A DNA stretch of 64,000 bases from Gossypium raimondii (taxonomy: Eukaryota; Streptophyta; Magnoliopsida; Malvales; Malvaceae). The notes beneath the pieces were generated by a model. It was not told where the DNA came from and did no database searches. It saw only the letters and a list, made by a program, of their open reading frames with translations. How positions within the stretch are numbered: position 1 is the first letter of the stretch; each line of letters opens with the position of its first letter. A program made the translations under genes and the position numbers. The stretch covers positions 52,547,733 to 52,611,732 of the forward strand of contig NC_068571.1 of the NCBI RefSeq assembly GCF_025698545.1. Direction: 5' to 3'. Shown piece after piece: positions 35,091-48,216 of the stretch.

Positions 35091-36876
35091 AATGGAGGAT
35101 CATGTAAAGTGCGAAATCAGTTGATAGAAGGATAACTAAGAATAGGTTGAGCTCAAAAAAGAAATGATTGAATATTGATCCCAAATTACCTGTTCTCAAC
35201 TATATGCTCCAAAATATGATGGATGCCTCACATCATAAACCCAACTGCTTCAATACTGGGATGTATATTGATTTTGGTGAGAAATATATATTCGGATTTA
35301 AATGTAAATATGAAAAAATTATTAAGGATATTAGATTAAAATGGTAAATTTATATATAATAAAATATTAAAATTATATTTATATTAGATTATAATATACC
35401 ATAGGTCATTGTACTTTTAGATTTTAAAATTGAAATTTATTATAATTATTATAATTATTATTATTTATTTCAAAATGTCAAATTAATAAATTAATTAACA
35501 AAAAGATTTAACAATGTTAACAAACTAAATTCTTAAAAATAAAAATATATTAATTAAATTTTAAATTTATGAAAATTGCGGAGAACTATGATATATTTTA
35601 ATGTTTATAATAAATAATAAAGTATAAAATTTTCAATTTAATTTTAGGACAAGCTGCCACCATTGCATGTCATAGTCAACCCACAGCATATATATTGTTT
35701 CTTGTTAGACAATATTATTTTGGATGTCTCCTAGGTTTGGGTTTGCGTGATTTTGTTTTACCATAATAGAAGAAAATGACTTTTCTGAATTTTGATCCTT
35801 CATTTTCAGAAAAGAAAAAAGAAAAACAAAATTTACATAATTGGAATGCTAAATATATTACTTATAATATGATTGTATAAATTAACATAATAAAATTTTG
35901 ACTTTTCAGATTTTCTACTATCTTATCAATTAACGATCGTAAAGAGGTAAAGTGAAGCGAGATAATTTTTTCTCGCTTTGATCTCAATTTTGGCTGGAAC
36001 TCGATTTTATTTAAAAGCTTAAGACAAAAACACTATTATTTATTTAGAGCAGTCAGGGTTGATCAAAACTCACCCATCTATTTTCAACCCAATTTTTAAA
36101 GATTAAAAACCGGTTCTATAAAAAAATAAAACAAAATTTACCATCCCTACTTATTTATCTAGCAAGAAGGAGAGTAAATTGAAATTTAATGGTAGCAGCC
36201 TAGCAATATTATGGTTTGTTATACTGCTAACCCTACTTAAAGGTTTGGCTGCATTCATTGACTAAGCTTCTCTCTACTTCACTGAGCACTCTAAAACCCT
36301 ATGATTTATTAGCCCTAAGACCCATTATTGGCCACCCAAGTATAGGGTTTAAAAATATCCAATTTTCATAATATATGAATTTGAATATTTAATTTTTTAA
36401 ATTCAAATTTATTTTATGCATTAAATCTGAATTTTATCATTCAAATTTAAGTATGAATTAATTAAATTATTTTTTAAATAGTTGAATCTGTTAAATATTT
36501 GCATTTGGTAAGTATAGAAAATAATAAATTTAAATATCATAATCCGTTATTCATATAGGTGGATTCAAATATCCATTATTTGAATCCTCATTTATCATCC
36601 ACGAGAGTAAAATGAATTTTGATAATGGATATTTATAAATTAATATTTACATCTGCTTTGAATTCCCTTTAATTATTATAATTAATATATCCAAATTTCA
36701 AATATCTAAACAGTAAAACAAATAGAATATTTGCACTATCCATTATCATCCCTTACTTCAAACCTTACACTTAAACCGGGATCAAATGGTTTTTTTTCCC
36801 CCCAAATACTTCAATTTGGGACCCAAATGCAACCCAGAAGTTGCGATTATAAACAAAATTAACAAATATGTTATTT
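35091..36876. other. AT-rich intergenic DNA, no gene seen
   Basis: Nothing recognised on either strand. Confidence 0.5.
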
Positions 36877-37190
36877 TAGGCTTAATTCATTAATTGGTTA
36901 TTGAAGTATACTATATTGTTTCTCTCTTTAATACTTAAATTATTTTTTGATCCTAGTTTTTAGTTCAAAAGTGAACGGATGTTAAAAAAAATTTATTGGG
37001 CCAATGACATGATGCCAACTTTTATATTTTTATTATATAATTTTTTATAATTATAAAAGCCACACGTATATAGCATCTTGTCATTGGCCCGATGATTTTA
37101 ACATAGGTACCTAATTCGACTAAAAAAGATATGCTTTAAAAGTCATTTTCTGAATTAAACCTAAAAAAGTAATATTTGAATACTAAAGTG
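36877..37190. mobile_element. MITE-like inverted-repeat element
   Basis: Outer arms 'aggcttaattcattaattgg...aatactt' and 'tttctgaattaaacctaaaa', with an inner pair 'attgggccaatgacatgatgcc' and 'catcttgtcattggcccga' that pairs almost perfectly. Non-coding. Confidence 0.6.
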
Positions 37191-38033
37191 GGAGGAAAGG
37201 TATGCTCAGCAGTTAGCAACCAATTTATGAATTAACCTTCTTCTTAGTGTGAGAAACAGTGTATGGGGAAAATATGCAAAATATATAATGGGTGACTCCA
37301 TATATTGCTTCAGCACTAAACAAATGCATGTGAAGTTATCAAGTATACATACACATAATTCCTTACTTGCAATTGTGTGTGAATCTTTCTGGAGTTGCCT
37401 TCTTTCTAAAGATTTGAGGCAACGAAGTGGGTAGAACCTACTACACAATTCTTTATTTTAAAGCTACAAAGTCTCAAGGGAATGGTTGCCTTTTCTTGAA
37501 CCAATTGTCTCTCAAATCAAATGTAACCTTTATATATATATATATGCTAAGTAGAGAATTGATTCCATTCTTTTTTTTCTTTTTGTTAATCATGGTTAAA
37601 AGCATTGGGTAATTTTTCTCTTTTAATTTTTGGGTGATGAGTATGAGGGTATGCATGAATATTATTGCCAATAAATTAGGCCCTTTTGGATGTAGCCTTT
37701 CGCTCTTAAGGACTAGAGTCCATGCTTTGAAAGGCTCAACTATATAATCCACAAAAAGAGAAAATAAAAGTGGGTTAATTGGGCCAAGATAAAGATATCT
37801 AAAAGCCTGAAAAAAAGAGAGAAAATATGTTATACCAATATATAAGTAGGTCACAGCCTAATAGTAAGGCATATTATAGTTTAGAGAAAGCTTAAACTCA
37901 TAAGGCTCCAAGCGCCTAACAGTACCATCTACTAATAAAAATCAATTACTTGTTACTAGACACATAGCACGCCAATCAAGTTAATGCATAAAATTAACCA
38001 AACAATTAATAAACATAAATCAATGAACTATCT
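37191..38033. other. Intergenic DNA, no gene recognised
   Basis: Open frames of 61 to 126 codons occur on both strands (for example 37474-37854 minus) but have low-complexity composition and no recognisable motif. I do not call them genes. Confidence 0.4.
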
Positions 38034-38428
38034 ACAGGCTAGCTAGCTTGCTAACAGGGTTATCCGAGCAGTTAATAAGCATAAATCAATAAATCAGCTG
38101 TTAAGACAGATTAGCATGCTAGCAATAAGCATGAACCAACAAATTAATTATTAGACGGATCAGTATGTCAGCAGGATTAACCAAACAATGCAAATTAGTT
38201 ATTAGACAGATTGGCATGCTAGCCAAACAATTAAAATTTAGTTATTAGATCGATTTGCACGCCAGCAAGGTTAACTGAACAATTCAAACTAATTTTTAGA
38301 CAGGTCAGCATGCCAGTAAGGTTAACCAAACAATTAAAACTAATTATTACACAGGTCAGCATGCCAACAAGGTTAAACAAACAATTAAGACTAATTATTA
38401 GACAGATCAGCATGCTAGCAAGGTTAAC
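38034..38428. repeat. 51-bp minisatellite, about 8 units
   Basis: Unit starts near 38105, 38154, 38205, 38248, 38299, 38350 and 38401, with spacing mostly 51 bp (one unit of 49 and one of 43, the latter lacking 'caaggttaa'). The core is 'cagcatgccagcaaggttaa' followed by an A/T-rich 'ccaaacaattaaaactaatta'. Less regular units extend left to about 37980. Because 51 is divisible by three, repeat-like open frames appear on both strands (38231-38413 and 38310-38498) without being genes. Confidence 0.88.
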
Positions 38429-39109
38429 AATATGTCACGTTATACGAGGACGGTCTAATCAATATGTCAATTTGACAAATTTTGTTGAAAAATGCTAACA
38501 ACATTAATGATTGGTCTGAAATTTTTAAATAAAAAAAAAGCAACTGGACTTGATTTTTAATTTTTTAAGTGCAAAGACTAAATTCCAAATTTTATCAAAG
38601 TATAAGGACTGGCAACATATTTTAACAATTTCAGTTTCTCAATTCAATGACAACGACTAACAATATAACATTAGTAAAGAGATTCAAATTATATCAAATT
38701 AAAATAGAAGGATTAAATCCTAAATTTCAACATAGTGAAGAGACTAAAACCAAAATTTGACCAATTTATGTAAAGACAAATGTTTAACAGTTAAACCAAC
38801 AAAATAATTTAAAGAGTATGAAGCTGTTGATCTTTCAAAGAATGGAAAAGGTAACAATGAACAAACAGTATTAAGCAATTGAATTTTGCCTATACAAATT
38901 TCATGTAGTATAATGTTCCTCTATAATGTTTCAACAGAATAAAAAAAACTGTGTGAATTATTATAAATATGTCCCCTAATGGAAGAAATTTTGAAAAACA
39001 TGTTGGGGGTAAAAAAGAAATATTCAATTTTCAGCTTTGTACTCAAACCAACTGGTTATCACTGCAACAAAAGTGAAACTTTTAGGGGGGGGGGTTTATA
39101 AAATAAAAA
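38429..39109. other. Region 3' of the DUF1005 gene
   Basis: Non-coding. Includes the likely 3' UTR of the minus-strand gene and an 11-base G run at about 39084. Confidence 0.5.
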
Positions 39110-41119
39110 TTAAGAACATGGATCTTGTTCATCATGGCAAAGTTCCTTCCTTAATTTCCTCGAGAAAAGTCGACAAGCATCCATACTAAGATCAATGGCG
39201 GCCGACAGTGCAATAAACAGTGCAGCATCAGCCATGCATGTAACATGTTTGATCCCAACTTGTACCATTGGTTTGCTAACTTTGCCTTCACCTTCAACGG
39301 TTGAACCCATAACAAAGCCCTTAATGGGTGACCTCGAACTCGTCGATGCGGCCGAATCGGATTTCGATACTCTCCCATCAATTGAAAATAAGCCACCCTT
39401 TTTCACGCTCATTGTAGCTTCGGCAATGGGGACGCCGTTACTAGGGCCATTGTCGGTAACGAGCTCGAATTTATATCCCAAGCCATCAACAGGACCACGT
39501 TCCCTCCACGCCTCAAGACGACCCCATGGTTTCCAGCTGCTGACGGAAAAGCCGTGTGGGCGGAGAATTAACCACGCCCCGGGGTTGGACCTCGAGACGC
39601 GATCGGTTCCAGGGGAAGGCACAAAGGGAGTGATCATCGAGGCGGCTGCGACAGGGGAACCGGATAGATCATATATCATTACCATCCATCCTTTCCTTTC
39701 CCTCCCTTGCCTTTCCTTTTCTCTTGCTAATGTTCTCATCCATCCTCTATTCTTGTTGGAAAAATTGGGTGGGAGAGACCTGATTAATTAAATACATAAT
39801 TATATGTAAACAACATTAAATGTTTGAGCACATGGAAGAGAATCAATGGTGGTTGCATTGTGACAGATAACAATAGGTTTGACCCAAATTAAGCATGAGA
39901 CTTTATTCTCCCATGAGATTAAGTATCTAATGGGGGATTTTATTCTACAATGAGATTTATTTATTTTAATTAAAATTGAAGTTCATAGTTGGTCAATGGC
40001 TAATATATTCAGCACTTAATCATCCAATAAATCAATAACTTTTACTTTATTATCATAATTTAAATTTTAGTTTTATATTTATAAATTAATTATTTTCTTC
40101 TTAAAAGCCTAAAATTAATTTATAATTTTTGGGAGATGGCAAATAAATTATAATTTTTTGGGGAGAGGGCAAAGATAAGAAATTTATAATTATTTTTAAC
40201 TTACAAACTTTATAAGACAAAATTTTATAGAAGGACTAAAATTAAATAAAAAAGTTTAGAATACCAAAATGCAAAATTATTTTGTATCAACTTAAAATTT
40301 TATATTAAAATATAAAGAGTTAATTTTTTACTATTTTAATTAACTAATAATATTATAAAAATATTAGATCAAATTACGTTAAATTAAAATATGGAGGACT
40401 GAATTCTAAATTAATTTGACACACTATAGAAAAAAGTTTGACGCGCATTTTAGCATACTGTCCTAGAGAAGGGACTAAAATGTACCGTGCTATAGTGGAA
40501 ATGGAAACAGAGTAACTTACCGCGATCTTGACCGGTCCGCGCTAAACTTGCAACTGAAAACCGGTTGACTAATGTTGCCCTGAATTTGAAACACGACGGG
40601 GCTACATTCCGGTTCTCCGCCGAACTGGAAAACGAACCGAGGATCCGGTTCGGTTCTGACCGTTAAGTGAAGCTTGGCGGAGGGTTTTTCATGATCGTTG
40701 CCGAATTTCATCCACCCATCTTGAAACACTGCCGGTCTAGTTTGCGACACACCCAAGTCGACCGTAACCTGAACCGAACCGACCAACTTCCCACTGTTGA
40801 CACCGCAGGAGCGACCCATACGCCCGGTGAATACCTCGACGCATAACGTCACAGGCTTGCTGGAGACACGACGAAGCGTTAGAGCGTCGAGGTGGAAACC
40901 AGCGGCGGAGGTGGAAGATTCAGGGGGAGAATCACCGGAACCGTTGCTGAGTGGCAACAAAGCCGTTTGAGACTGGAAGTTTTTGAGCCTGAGCTTGCAG
41001 AAACACGGTGTCGTCGTTGGGCAAACGCCACCACTGGCGACGGCGACTGGTTTTGTGGGTTGCGGCAGTTTTAAAGCTAATGATTCGATGATCAAACGAA
41101 CGAATGGACATGGATCCAT
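39110..41119 (-). CDS. DUF1005 family protein
   Basis: Two exons on the minus strand: 41119-40521 and 39746-39110, joined in phase (CG|A) across a 774-bp GT..AG intron, giving 411 residues, normal for the family. The start is the ATG of MDPCPFVRLIIESLALKLP, the family's signature N-terminus; a longer in-frame opening at 41245 is rejected because it adds a tail of no family resemblance. Exon 1 contains the segment ending QGNISQPVFSCKFSADR. Exon 2 holds GWMVMIYDLSGSPVAAASM and SNPGAWLILRP, then WKPWGRLEAWRERG. The function of DUF1005 proteins is not established. They are plant-specific and no membrane segment or signal peptide is visible here. Exon 1 is notably GC-rich. A TATA box lies about 140 bp upstream of the start. 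From memory, Arabidopsis At4g29310 is a member near TZF3 (At4g29190), matching the neighbour at 15178-16302. Confidence 0.92.
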
Positions 41120-41256
41120 AGTGTAAAATTTGCCTTTTTTGATGGGTTTTCTCTTAAAAGAACATCTACGTTGAGAGTGACGAGCTGTTAATGGAGGGAA
41201 TAGTGGATTTTCATGGTTGATTTGACCCAAATGATTCTTTTTCAAGTCTACGGGTG

Positions 41257-41265
41257 TTTATATAA
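41257..41265 (-). promoter_or_regulatory. TATA box of the DUF1005 gene
   Basis: TTATATAAA on the minus strand, about 138 bp upstream of the chosen ATG, implying a 5' UTR of roughly 100 bases. Confidence 0.6.
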
Positions 41266-44200
41266 TGTGTTTCCTGGCTTTGAAATTTGCTAATAAATAT
41301 GGTAACTTTTAAAAAATTCCAAATATGGTAATAGAGAAAAAAAAATTTATGACTAATTTGGCAATACAAACAAGAAAATGTGATTTCATATTTGTAACCG
41401 ATTCATATTAGATTTCGATTAAATTAGTTCGAGACATATCGGAGTTTAAAATGAGGGGTAAATTTTTATTAGAAATATGTAATCTGAATTTTGTTTGATT
41501 TTATCTGAAAAGTTTAATGTGCAACTCACTTGTTAAAAAAATAAAATTGAGAGGTAAAATTGGAGATATGTGGGGCGAAGAGTCCAAGGGTCGAAGACCT
41601 TATCCGTATAGGATTATGGATCATTTAACCCTTAAATTTTGCGCATGGTCGAAAATCTCTTATATTTTTATTTTTTTAACATTAATAAGTTTATCTTCTT
41701 CTGCTCGTCGTTTTTAAGTAAAGGGCAAAGTTTGTGTATTGAGTACTTAAATTCGAGATCCACGATGCGTAAATATATGTGTCGTGGGTCACGAGTCGAA
41801 TTCTTATAATTTACTGTTGATATGTATGAGTTTTAATCTAACTAGTGTAATTTATGATGTAATAATGCAACTATTTTAGTAATTGGCTTTTGGTTCGCTA
41901 ATTATCTATAAATCTAATTAGAAAATTCATCTCTTACAAAAAGTCTTCTAATTTTAATAATATTAAATAAAATTATTTCTTCTTTCATTTGTCGTCGATT
42001 AAGCTTTATAATTACAACTTTTAATATCTAAAATAATAGTATTTAATTTTGCGTTTAATAATTAATTTAAATTTTAACATTGATTTCATGAAAATTTATA
42101 ATTAATAAATAATATTCATTAAAGCAACCTTAAAACTAAAATAAATCACATCCATGAAATTATATTTGACTAATTAAATTAAAATTTAAAAAATCATAGT
42201 TAATACTAAATTTATTATATTAATAAAATTATGAAAATCTAAACTTAATAATATTAGCAATTAACTTTCATCAAATCAACTCTAAAATTTTAATTAAATA
42301 TTAAAAAATTAAAATTATTACCTTTAAATATCAAAATATACAACTTTTGTTAAATTGTAAATACCTGATGATATATTCAACATGTTATTCCTTTTTTAAC
42401 CTTTTAACATTTAGTATTGAATTAATGTAATTGAATGAAATTATATTAAAAATAAATAGAATTATCTCGAGGTAAATTGCGGGGACCATGACAGCTGGAA
42501 AAAGGCTGTCACCACGTTGTCATAAAAATGGGAGGCTAAGCTGAGCTGGACTCGGAATGGGGGTGGCAGGATTTTGTCTTCAACCTTTTCCATTACATAT
42601 TAGCGGCTTACACATTGTTGACGTGGCATTCTCTGGCGCTTCTTCATCTTCAAAGTCGCCGTTTTTGGTCGGCTCCATTTGGCGGCGCTAAAACAACTAT
42701 TATTTTCGGTTTAATTCCAGTTTTAGTCCCTTTGCTATGTTGGAATTTGATATTTAATCTCTTTACCATATATGACTTGGATTGGATATTTAAATTTTTA
42801 ATTAATTATATTAATTAAATAATTCGTCAAAGATTTGAGTTTGCTAAATTATGCATTTATTAAATATAAAATTATTTTAAAATAAAATTTTAAGAAGTAA
42901 AGTAAATGATGAATCCAAAATAAATCAGATTCAAATATACCTATGATATGTACAAATTATTTTGATTTATAAATCACCAAATAAAATTACTATTTTTATC
43001 AAAAAAATATCATATTAAACAAAAAAGGATTAGATTTATATATTCCTTATATACACGAATTTTTCGGTACATAACAATTAGAGGATTAGTATTTACATAC
43101 ACGGTAAGAACATACCCAGACTATATACATATACATTACGTCCAAAAGAAGTTGTCTAATTAAATGCTTACCATTTGCTCTTCAGAAGCTCGAACTCAGG
43201 TTGGTTCCGGAAGTTCATTTGTTTTTATCACCTAAACCAATCAAATCAATGTTTTATCAAATCATCCGCTAATCCGATTTCAAAAAATTTTCATTTTTTA
43301 TTAAATTATTTTATCTTGAATTATCCAAGTTGAGATGAATGGAACAAAGTGATTGGGGGGGGGGGTATGGGATATGGGGCCTTTGTATTTATGGGGTGAC
43401 CTGACCCTAGGAGGCATAGCATGTATACCCCATTGTTTTTAATACCCTAACTCTTTATCACTACTTTGTCTTTGTTTCGATGAGTCAAGACCAAATCTTT
43501 TATTTTATTTTTTATCAACGAATAATTGTTTTAATTTAAAATTTAATAATAATAATAATAATAATAATACTCAAATTTAATATAAATAATAAATAATTTT
43601 AATTTTAAATATTATAAAATTAAAAATATCTAACTCGATCTTATCCATGCAAAAAAGTGAATTGGTCAAGGTCTATAGATTATAACATCTTCCCTAGAGA
43701 AATTAATTTGGAGAGGAGGGTCTACCCAACATACTATAAATATATATTCATATTGTTTCAAAGGGCTACATTCAATTCATGTTCCAAAAGTCATATTTTA
43801 AAAAGAATTAAAATTTTTATTTTTTATTAATTTAATAATGGTAATTCAAGTTGCATTCAACTTATCACACCACTGTCTGTATAATGCCCTCGTGGCAAAA
43901 TGATAGCATTGGTTGTTTGGTGGAATACTGCTTGGATCATGACTAAGGGGTTAGTCTCATAAATTGCGTGGTTTTAAATAGATATTTAGCTTTAAATTTG
44001 TACAAGTTAATCTTACTGTCGAAAAATGAGAGTTCATAAAAAATGTTTTAAGGCATCGAGATAAAGTGGAAGCAAACTTGAATAGAAAAGAAGCTATAAG
44101 TGAACAGAAAGGCAACACACACCAATTGTTAGAGTTTGATATTTATTTATAGTTGAGTTCCCCAAATCCACCTGTACAATTTAAATTCTATTGACGGTCG

Positions 44201-44419
44201 AGATCAAAACCTATCTACAAGTTGAGAGCTCTAAGTGATTTAAACTCTATACAATTTTATTCCTTTGGATTTACAATATTCACCATGGTAACTCTAGTTT
44301 TACTGGAGTGTTTTATTGGGCCACCAAAGCTTCAAGTCGATGTGCTTTTTCACATGTTCTACAAATCGGGCCAATTCAATTGAGTCAAATGAACCCCATT
44401 TAATCAACTGACCTCCATG
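41266..44419. other. Intergenic DNA with one GC-richer island
   Basis: Mostly AT-rich. The stretch 42475-42720 (gtcaccacgttgtc, tggcaggatttt, gacgtggcattc, ggcggcgc) stands out in GC content and has ACGTG-type cores but no durable coding frame. An (AAT)n run lies at 43548-43569 and a poly-G run near 43357. Confidence 0.45.
43548..43569. repeat. (AAT)n microsatellite
   Basis: About seven AAT units. Confidence 0.8.
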
Positions 44420-44424
44420 AGACG

Positions 44425-45861
44425 TGTAACACTGCTATACCTGGTTAGACCCAAGGAACCTGATATAGGAATATTACATTTGGTGCCAAAGTGATTTTGG
44501 CTAATCACGAATATATTTGAACAATAAAAAAATAAAGTTTTCATAACTTATATTTTAATCCCTACTACTTGGAACATACTTGATCTTCCTAAGTACATGC
44601 CATTCTATTTAAAATTTTAAAACATATCCTCTTGGCACTTGGAGATGCGATGAGATGGATGCTCACAACCTCAATTACAACTCTTCAAAATCACAATACC
44701 TACACGTTGAAAATAAACGCTTAAGTCAGTGAAGGCTTAGTAAGTACCCATGATATTTAAATTCTATTAAATTTCTTAATTTCTAATATCTCATTTCCTT
44801 GTTTATTTATCATATTCATTTGTAACTTTTTACTTATTTCACAATTTAGTCCTTAAGTCCTCAAATCAACTTATAAAAATTACTACTTTTTTTATACATG
44901 TATCATATTTCACCCTTTAATGTAAATTTTCATGATTCTCTCACTATTTCTTTCATAATTTATTTTTAATTCAATATTTCAAACATGAATCAGAAATAGA
45001 CATTTACCTTGTAACGAAAATTGTTTACCTTCTTAGCAGAGGCCAGTAGACTAAACAGAACACTTAGGATATACGGAACTGATACAGAAGTGCATTATTC
45101 TGTACTATTAAACAGAGAGCACTAAAGTACTATACAGAGAGCATAAATAAGCTAAACGGAGAGCACTAATGTGCTAATAATCAGAGAGCACTAACGTGCT
45201 AATAATCAGAGAGCACGCTAAGGTTTCTTAATGGCATGCTACTAATATCCCAATAGTTCTTATCTCGTCTACTTGGGCAAATTATATCATGCACACATAT
45301 CACTTTTACACTTTCGCATAATGCTTTTTCATACTTTACAATTTAATCATTGTACCAAAAATCTGTATACTTATATCTTCACTATCTTTAATACATGTAA
45401 TATATTTCTAAATTCATATTCATCCATAATTCACTAATAATCCTTATCATGTATTTCACATAGCACTTTTATATATTTTGCAATTTAGTCATTAGCACAA
45501 TATTTCGTGTGACAATATATTTTACTTTTAGTAACACATATAACATAATTCAATACTTATTAATATTCCAAAATTCACTACAACATCAATTTTTCTCATT
45601 CTAAGTGTTATGCACTTCATATTTCTATTTCTAATATAAATTTTCCTAAATTTACGATTTAACCCTTAATTTCCACAACTTAGGAAATAATTGTAGTTTG
45701 GATTACAAAATTCATATATTCTTTTATTTTGCATTATATGCTTTAGTATCAATATTTCCTTGTAAACTTTTTATAACTTTCCAATTTAGTAACTTTTAAA
45801 AAAAAAAAGCCTTTATTGATTATTAAACAATTTTCTTTCACAACTCACTCAATTCACATAA
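44425..45861 (-). mobile_element. Outer solo LTR, left part (LTR 3' end)
   Basis: Minus-oriented LTR whose terminus reads TGTAACACTG here on the plus strand. The left target duplication is AGACG at 44420-44424, matching 49463-49467. Interrupted at 45861 by a second LTR. Contains a short tandem array at about 45110-45220 with the unit 'agagagcactaacgtgctaataatc'. Confidence 0.85.
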
Positions 45862-48211
45862 TGTAATATCTCGAAAATTACTATTGTAATACCCCGAAAA
45901 TTACTACAGTAAGAAAATAGGTATCCTTGATAATAAAATAAGGAAATAACGTGACAAAAAGGGAAATTTTGAGTTATGGCAACACCGGGAATTATATTAT
46001 GACATATTAATTCAAGAAAGGATTAAATCGCAAAAGTGAGAAAAGTTTTGTTGCCCAAGAGTAAATACTTGAAATTTGAGGGGTTAAAGTGTAAATACGA
46101 AAAATTTGAAGGACCAATAGTGTAAATATTTTAAGGGTGGAATAATCTATAAACTAAGGAAAATGGACGAATTAGGACCAAATTGAAAATGTGAAGAATT
46201 TTGAGGGACTAAATCACAGTTTTACCAAATTAAGTGATGACTCAAGGATGGAATTTTTAAAGATTATGAAGGGCAAAATGGTCAATTAGAAGAGAGAGAA
46301 ATCTAGAAGGCAATGATGATGTTGGTGATATTTTAGATTAATTAATTAAATAAATATTAGTTTATTAATATTTTAATTTAATTTTTAAATGATATTTTAT
46401 TATTTTATTATTATTCTATTTAGTATATATATGGATGGAAAGATGAAGAATCTTCATCTTCTTCCATGCAACCAACGTGAGAAGAGAGGAAAAGAAAGAA
46501 AGTTTTGCTTTCTTTACAATTTGGTCATTCCACCAAAAAATTACCATTTTCACTTACAAATCAAAAGAATTTCCATAGCTTCCAAGAGAGAAAAATAACA
46601 AGGAGACAACGGGGAGCTAGAATATCAAGTTAGATTCAAGAAATAGAAGCTGGAGGAGAGAGAAAATCAAGTTAAAGATTGAAATCAATAGTACAAGGTA
46701 AGAACATCAAGATTTCAATATATTTTTAAGTTTGATATTATTGAAAAAACATGGAAATAATGTTATAGTAGAGTTTTCTCATATAAGGTCTTATTTTCTT
46801 GATATATTAGTGAAGAAAAATAAGTGAAAGTGATGGGAAATATTATAGAGAAAGGGAATAAGGAGTTATACACCTAGTAATCAACATTTTGCACTAAAAT
46901 AGTTTTAGACAACAACAATAGTTTAACTTTGAAAAATCACCATAAATCGTAAAAATTGAATTAGAGGATTAAAAAATATGGAATTAAAGCTTATTGAGTC
47001 TAGTTTCTCATAGAAGAAATGGTGTAAGTAATAGAATTGTAAATCATGAGTTATAATAAATTTTGTGAGTTAAGGTCAGAATGATTTTGGGTTCCCCTGT
47101 TCTGACTTTTAAAAATCATAAAAAATTGGATAAAAATGATAAGGGGCTTAAATTTATATGTTTAAAATATTGAATGAGTCTTTTTTCAATATAAATAGAC
47201 GGGAACATTATCCGAATCTTGTACGAGGAGATAATTAAATTTTATTGAAGAAGGGTCAAAACTGTGAGACAGCAGAATAGGGATGAATTTAAAGAATAAA
47301 ATGTACTTATTGGCTAAACCAAAAATTCTAAAAATTTTATGGTAAGAATATATGTGAGTCTAGTTTCAGATAAAATTTTCGGATCTTAATTCGGAGTTCT
47401 GTAGCCCAAGATATAAATAATTTTGTGATAATGACTCAAGTAGACAACTTTGAATGAACAAATAAATAGTGAAATTATAGATAATGTTACATATAAGCAT
47501 ATTACATACATTAAGGATGTGGAGAGGAGGAGGAGGAGGAGGAGGAGGAAAATATATGATTATTTAACTAGCATGAGTTTTCATTAAAATGGCTAATTTG
47601 CATGTTTTAGTTTAGAGACTAAATTGAATAAAAGTAATATTTTAAGGGTAAATTTGTAAAATGTCAAAAAGTGACCAAATTGCATGAAATGAATTGTTTT
47701 ATTATTTAAATTAATAAATTGAATGAAATATTAATTTATATCAAGATTGAGAGGAAATTCGAGGAAAATAGAAAATTACGAAAACGACCCTAAATTTTGG
47801 TATTTCTACAATTTAGCCTGGTAAGTTCATGTAACTTGAATTATATTCTTAGATGATTGAAATATATATATTGGATTGAGAAATTGATTTGAATTGTGAA
47901 CATGAGAAATTGTGAATTGAATGAGATGGAAATGAAGCTTTGAATTACATGTGTAAATATCGGGTCTCGTAGGCCCTATTTGTTATGAATATAATATTTC
48001 GAGGATATGTTGTAAAGAATTATAAAAGAACGTTAATAATTTAAAAGTTTCAATTCGAATGAAATTTTGTAACTCGGTTTATTACGTATGCAAATGTATG
48101 TCTTCTAGTAATGCCTCGTACCCTATTCCGGCATCGAATACGGGTAAGAGTGTTACAATGTGACATTGCCAGATTCGGTCATAACGTTTAGACCGGGTTT
48201 GGGGTGTTACA
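45862..48211 (+). mobile_element. Inner solo LTR, 2350 bp, nested in the outer LTR
   Basis: Bounded by an exact CATAA duplication (45857-45861 and 48212-48216). The end reads GGGGTGTTACA. The 5' terminus is doubled: a 23-bp stretch starting TGTAATATCTCGAAAATTAC (45862) is followed at 45885 by TGTAATACCCCGAAAATTAC. A TATA-type run lies near 46425 and a (GGA)n microsatellite at 47521-47549. No gag or pol sequence. The open frame 46389-46598 lies just past the promoter-like run and is not a credible protein. Confidence 0.87.
47521..47549. repeat. (GGA)n microsatellite inside the inner LTR
   Basis: About nine GGA units. The outer LTR shows no comparable tract at the matching place. Confidence 0.8.
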
Positions 48212-48216
48212 CATAA

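Noticed and set aside
37474..37854. 126-codon minus-strand open frame
   Set aside because: Hydrophobic and Lys-run composition typical of translated AT-rich DNA, with no recognisable motif or supporting neighbour.
38231..38498. Open frames on both strands with repeated peptides (LICLIISLNCLFNL type)
   Set aside because: Produced by the 51-bp minisatellite, whose period is a multiple of three.
39195..39791. 198-codon open frame on the plus strand
   Set aside because: It lies antisense to exon 2 of the DUF1005 gene, whose minus-strand protein has clear family motifs.
41120..41245. 42-codon N-terminal extension of the DUF1005 protein
   Set aside because: The extension shows no family resemblance. 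MDPCPFVRLI is the family N-terminus and the TATA box position fits the later start.
46389..46598. 69-codon open frame
   Set aside because: Lies inside the inner solo LTR near its promoter region and has no protein signature.
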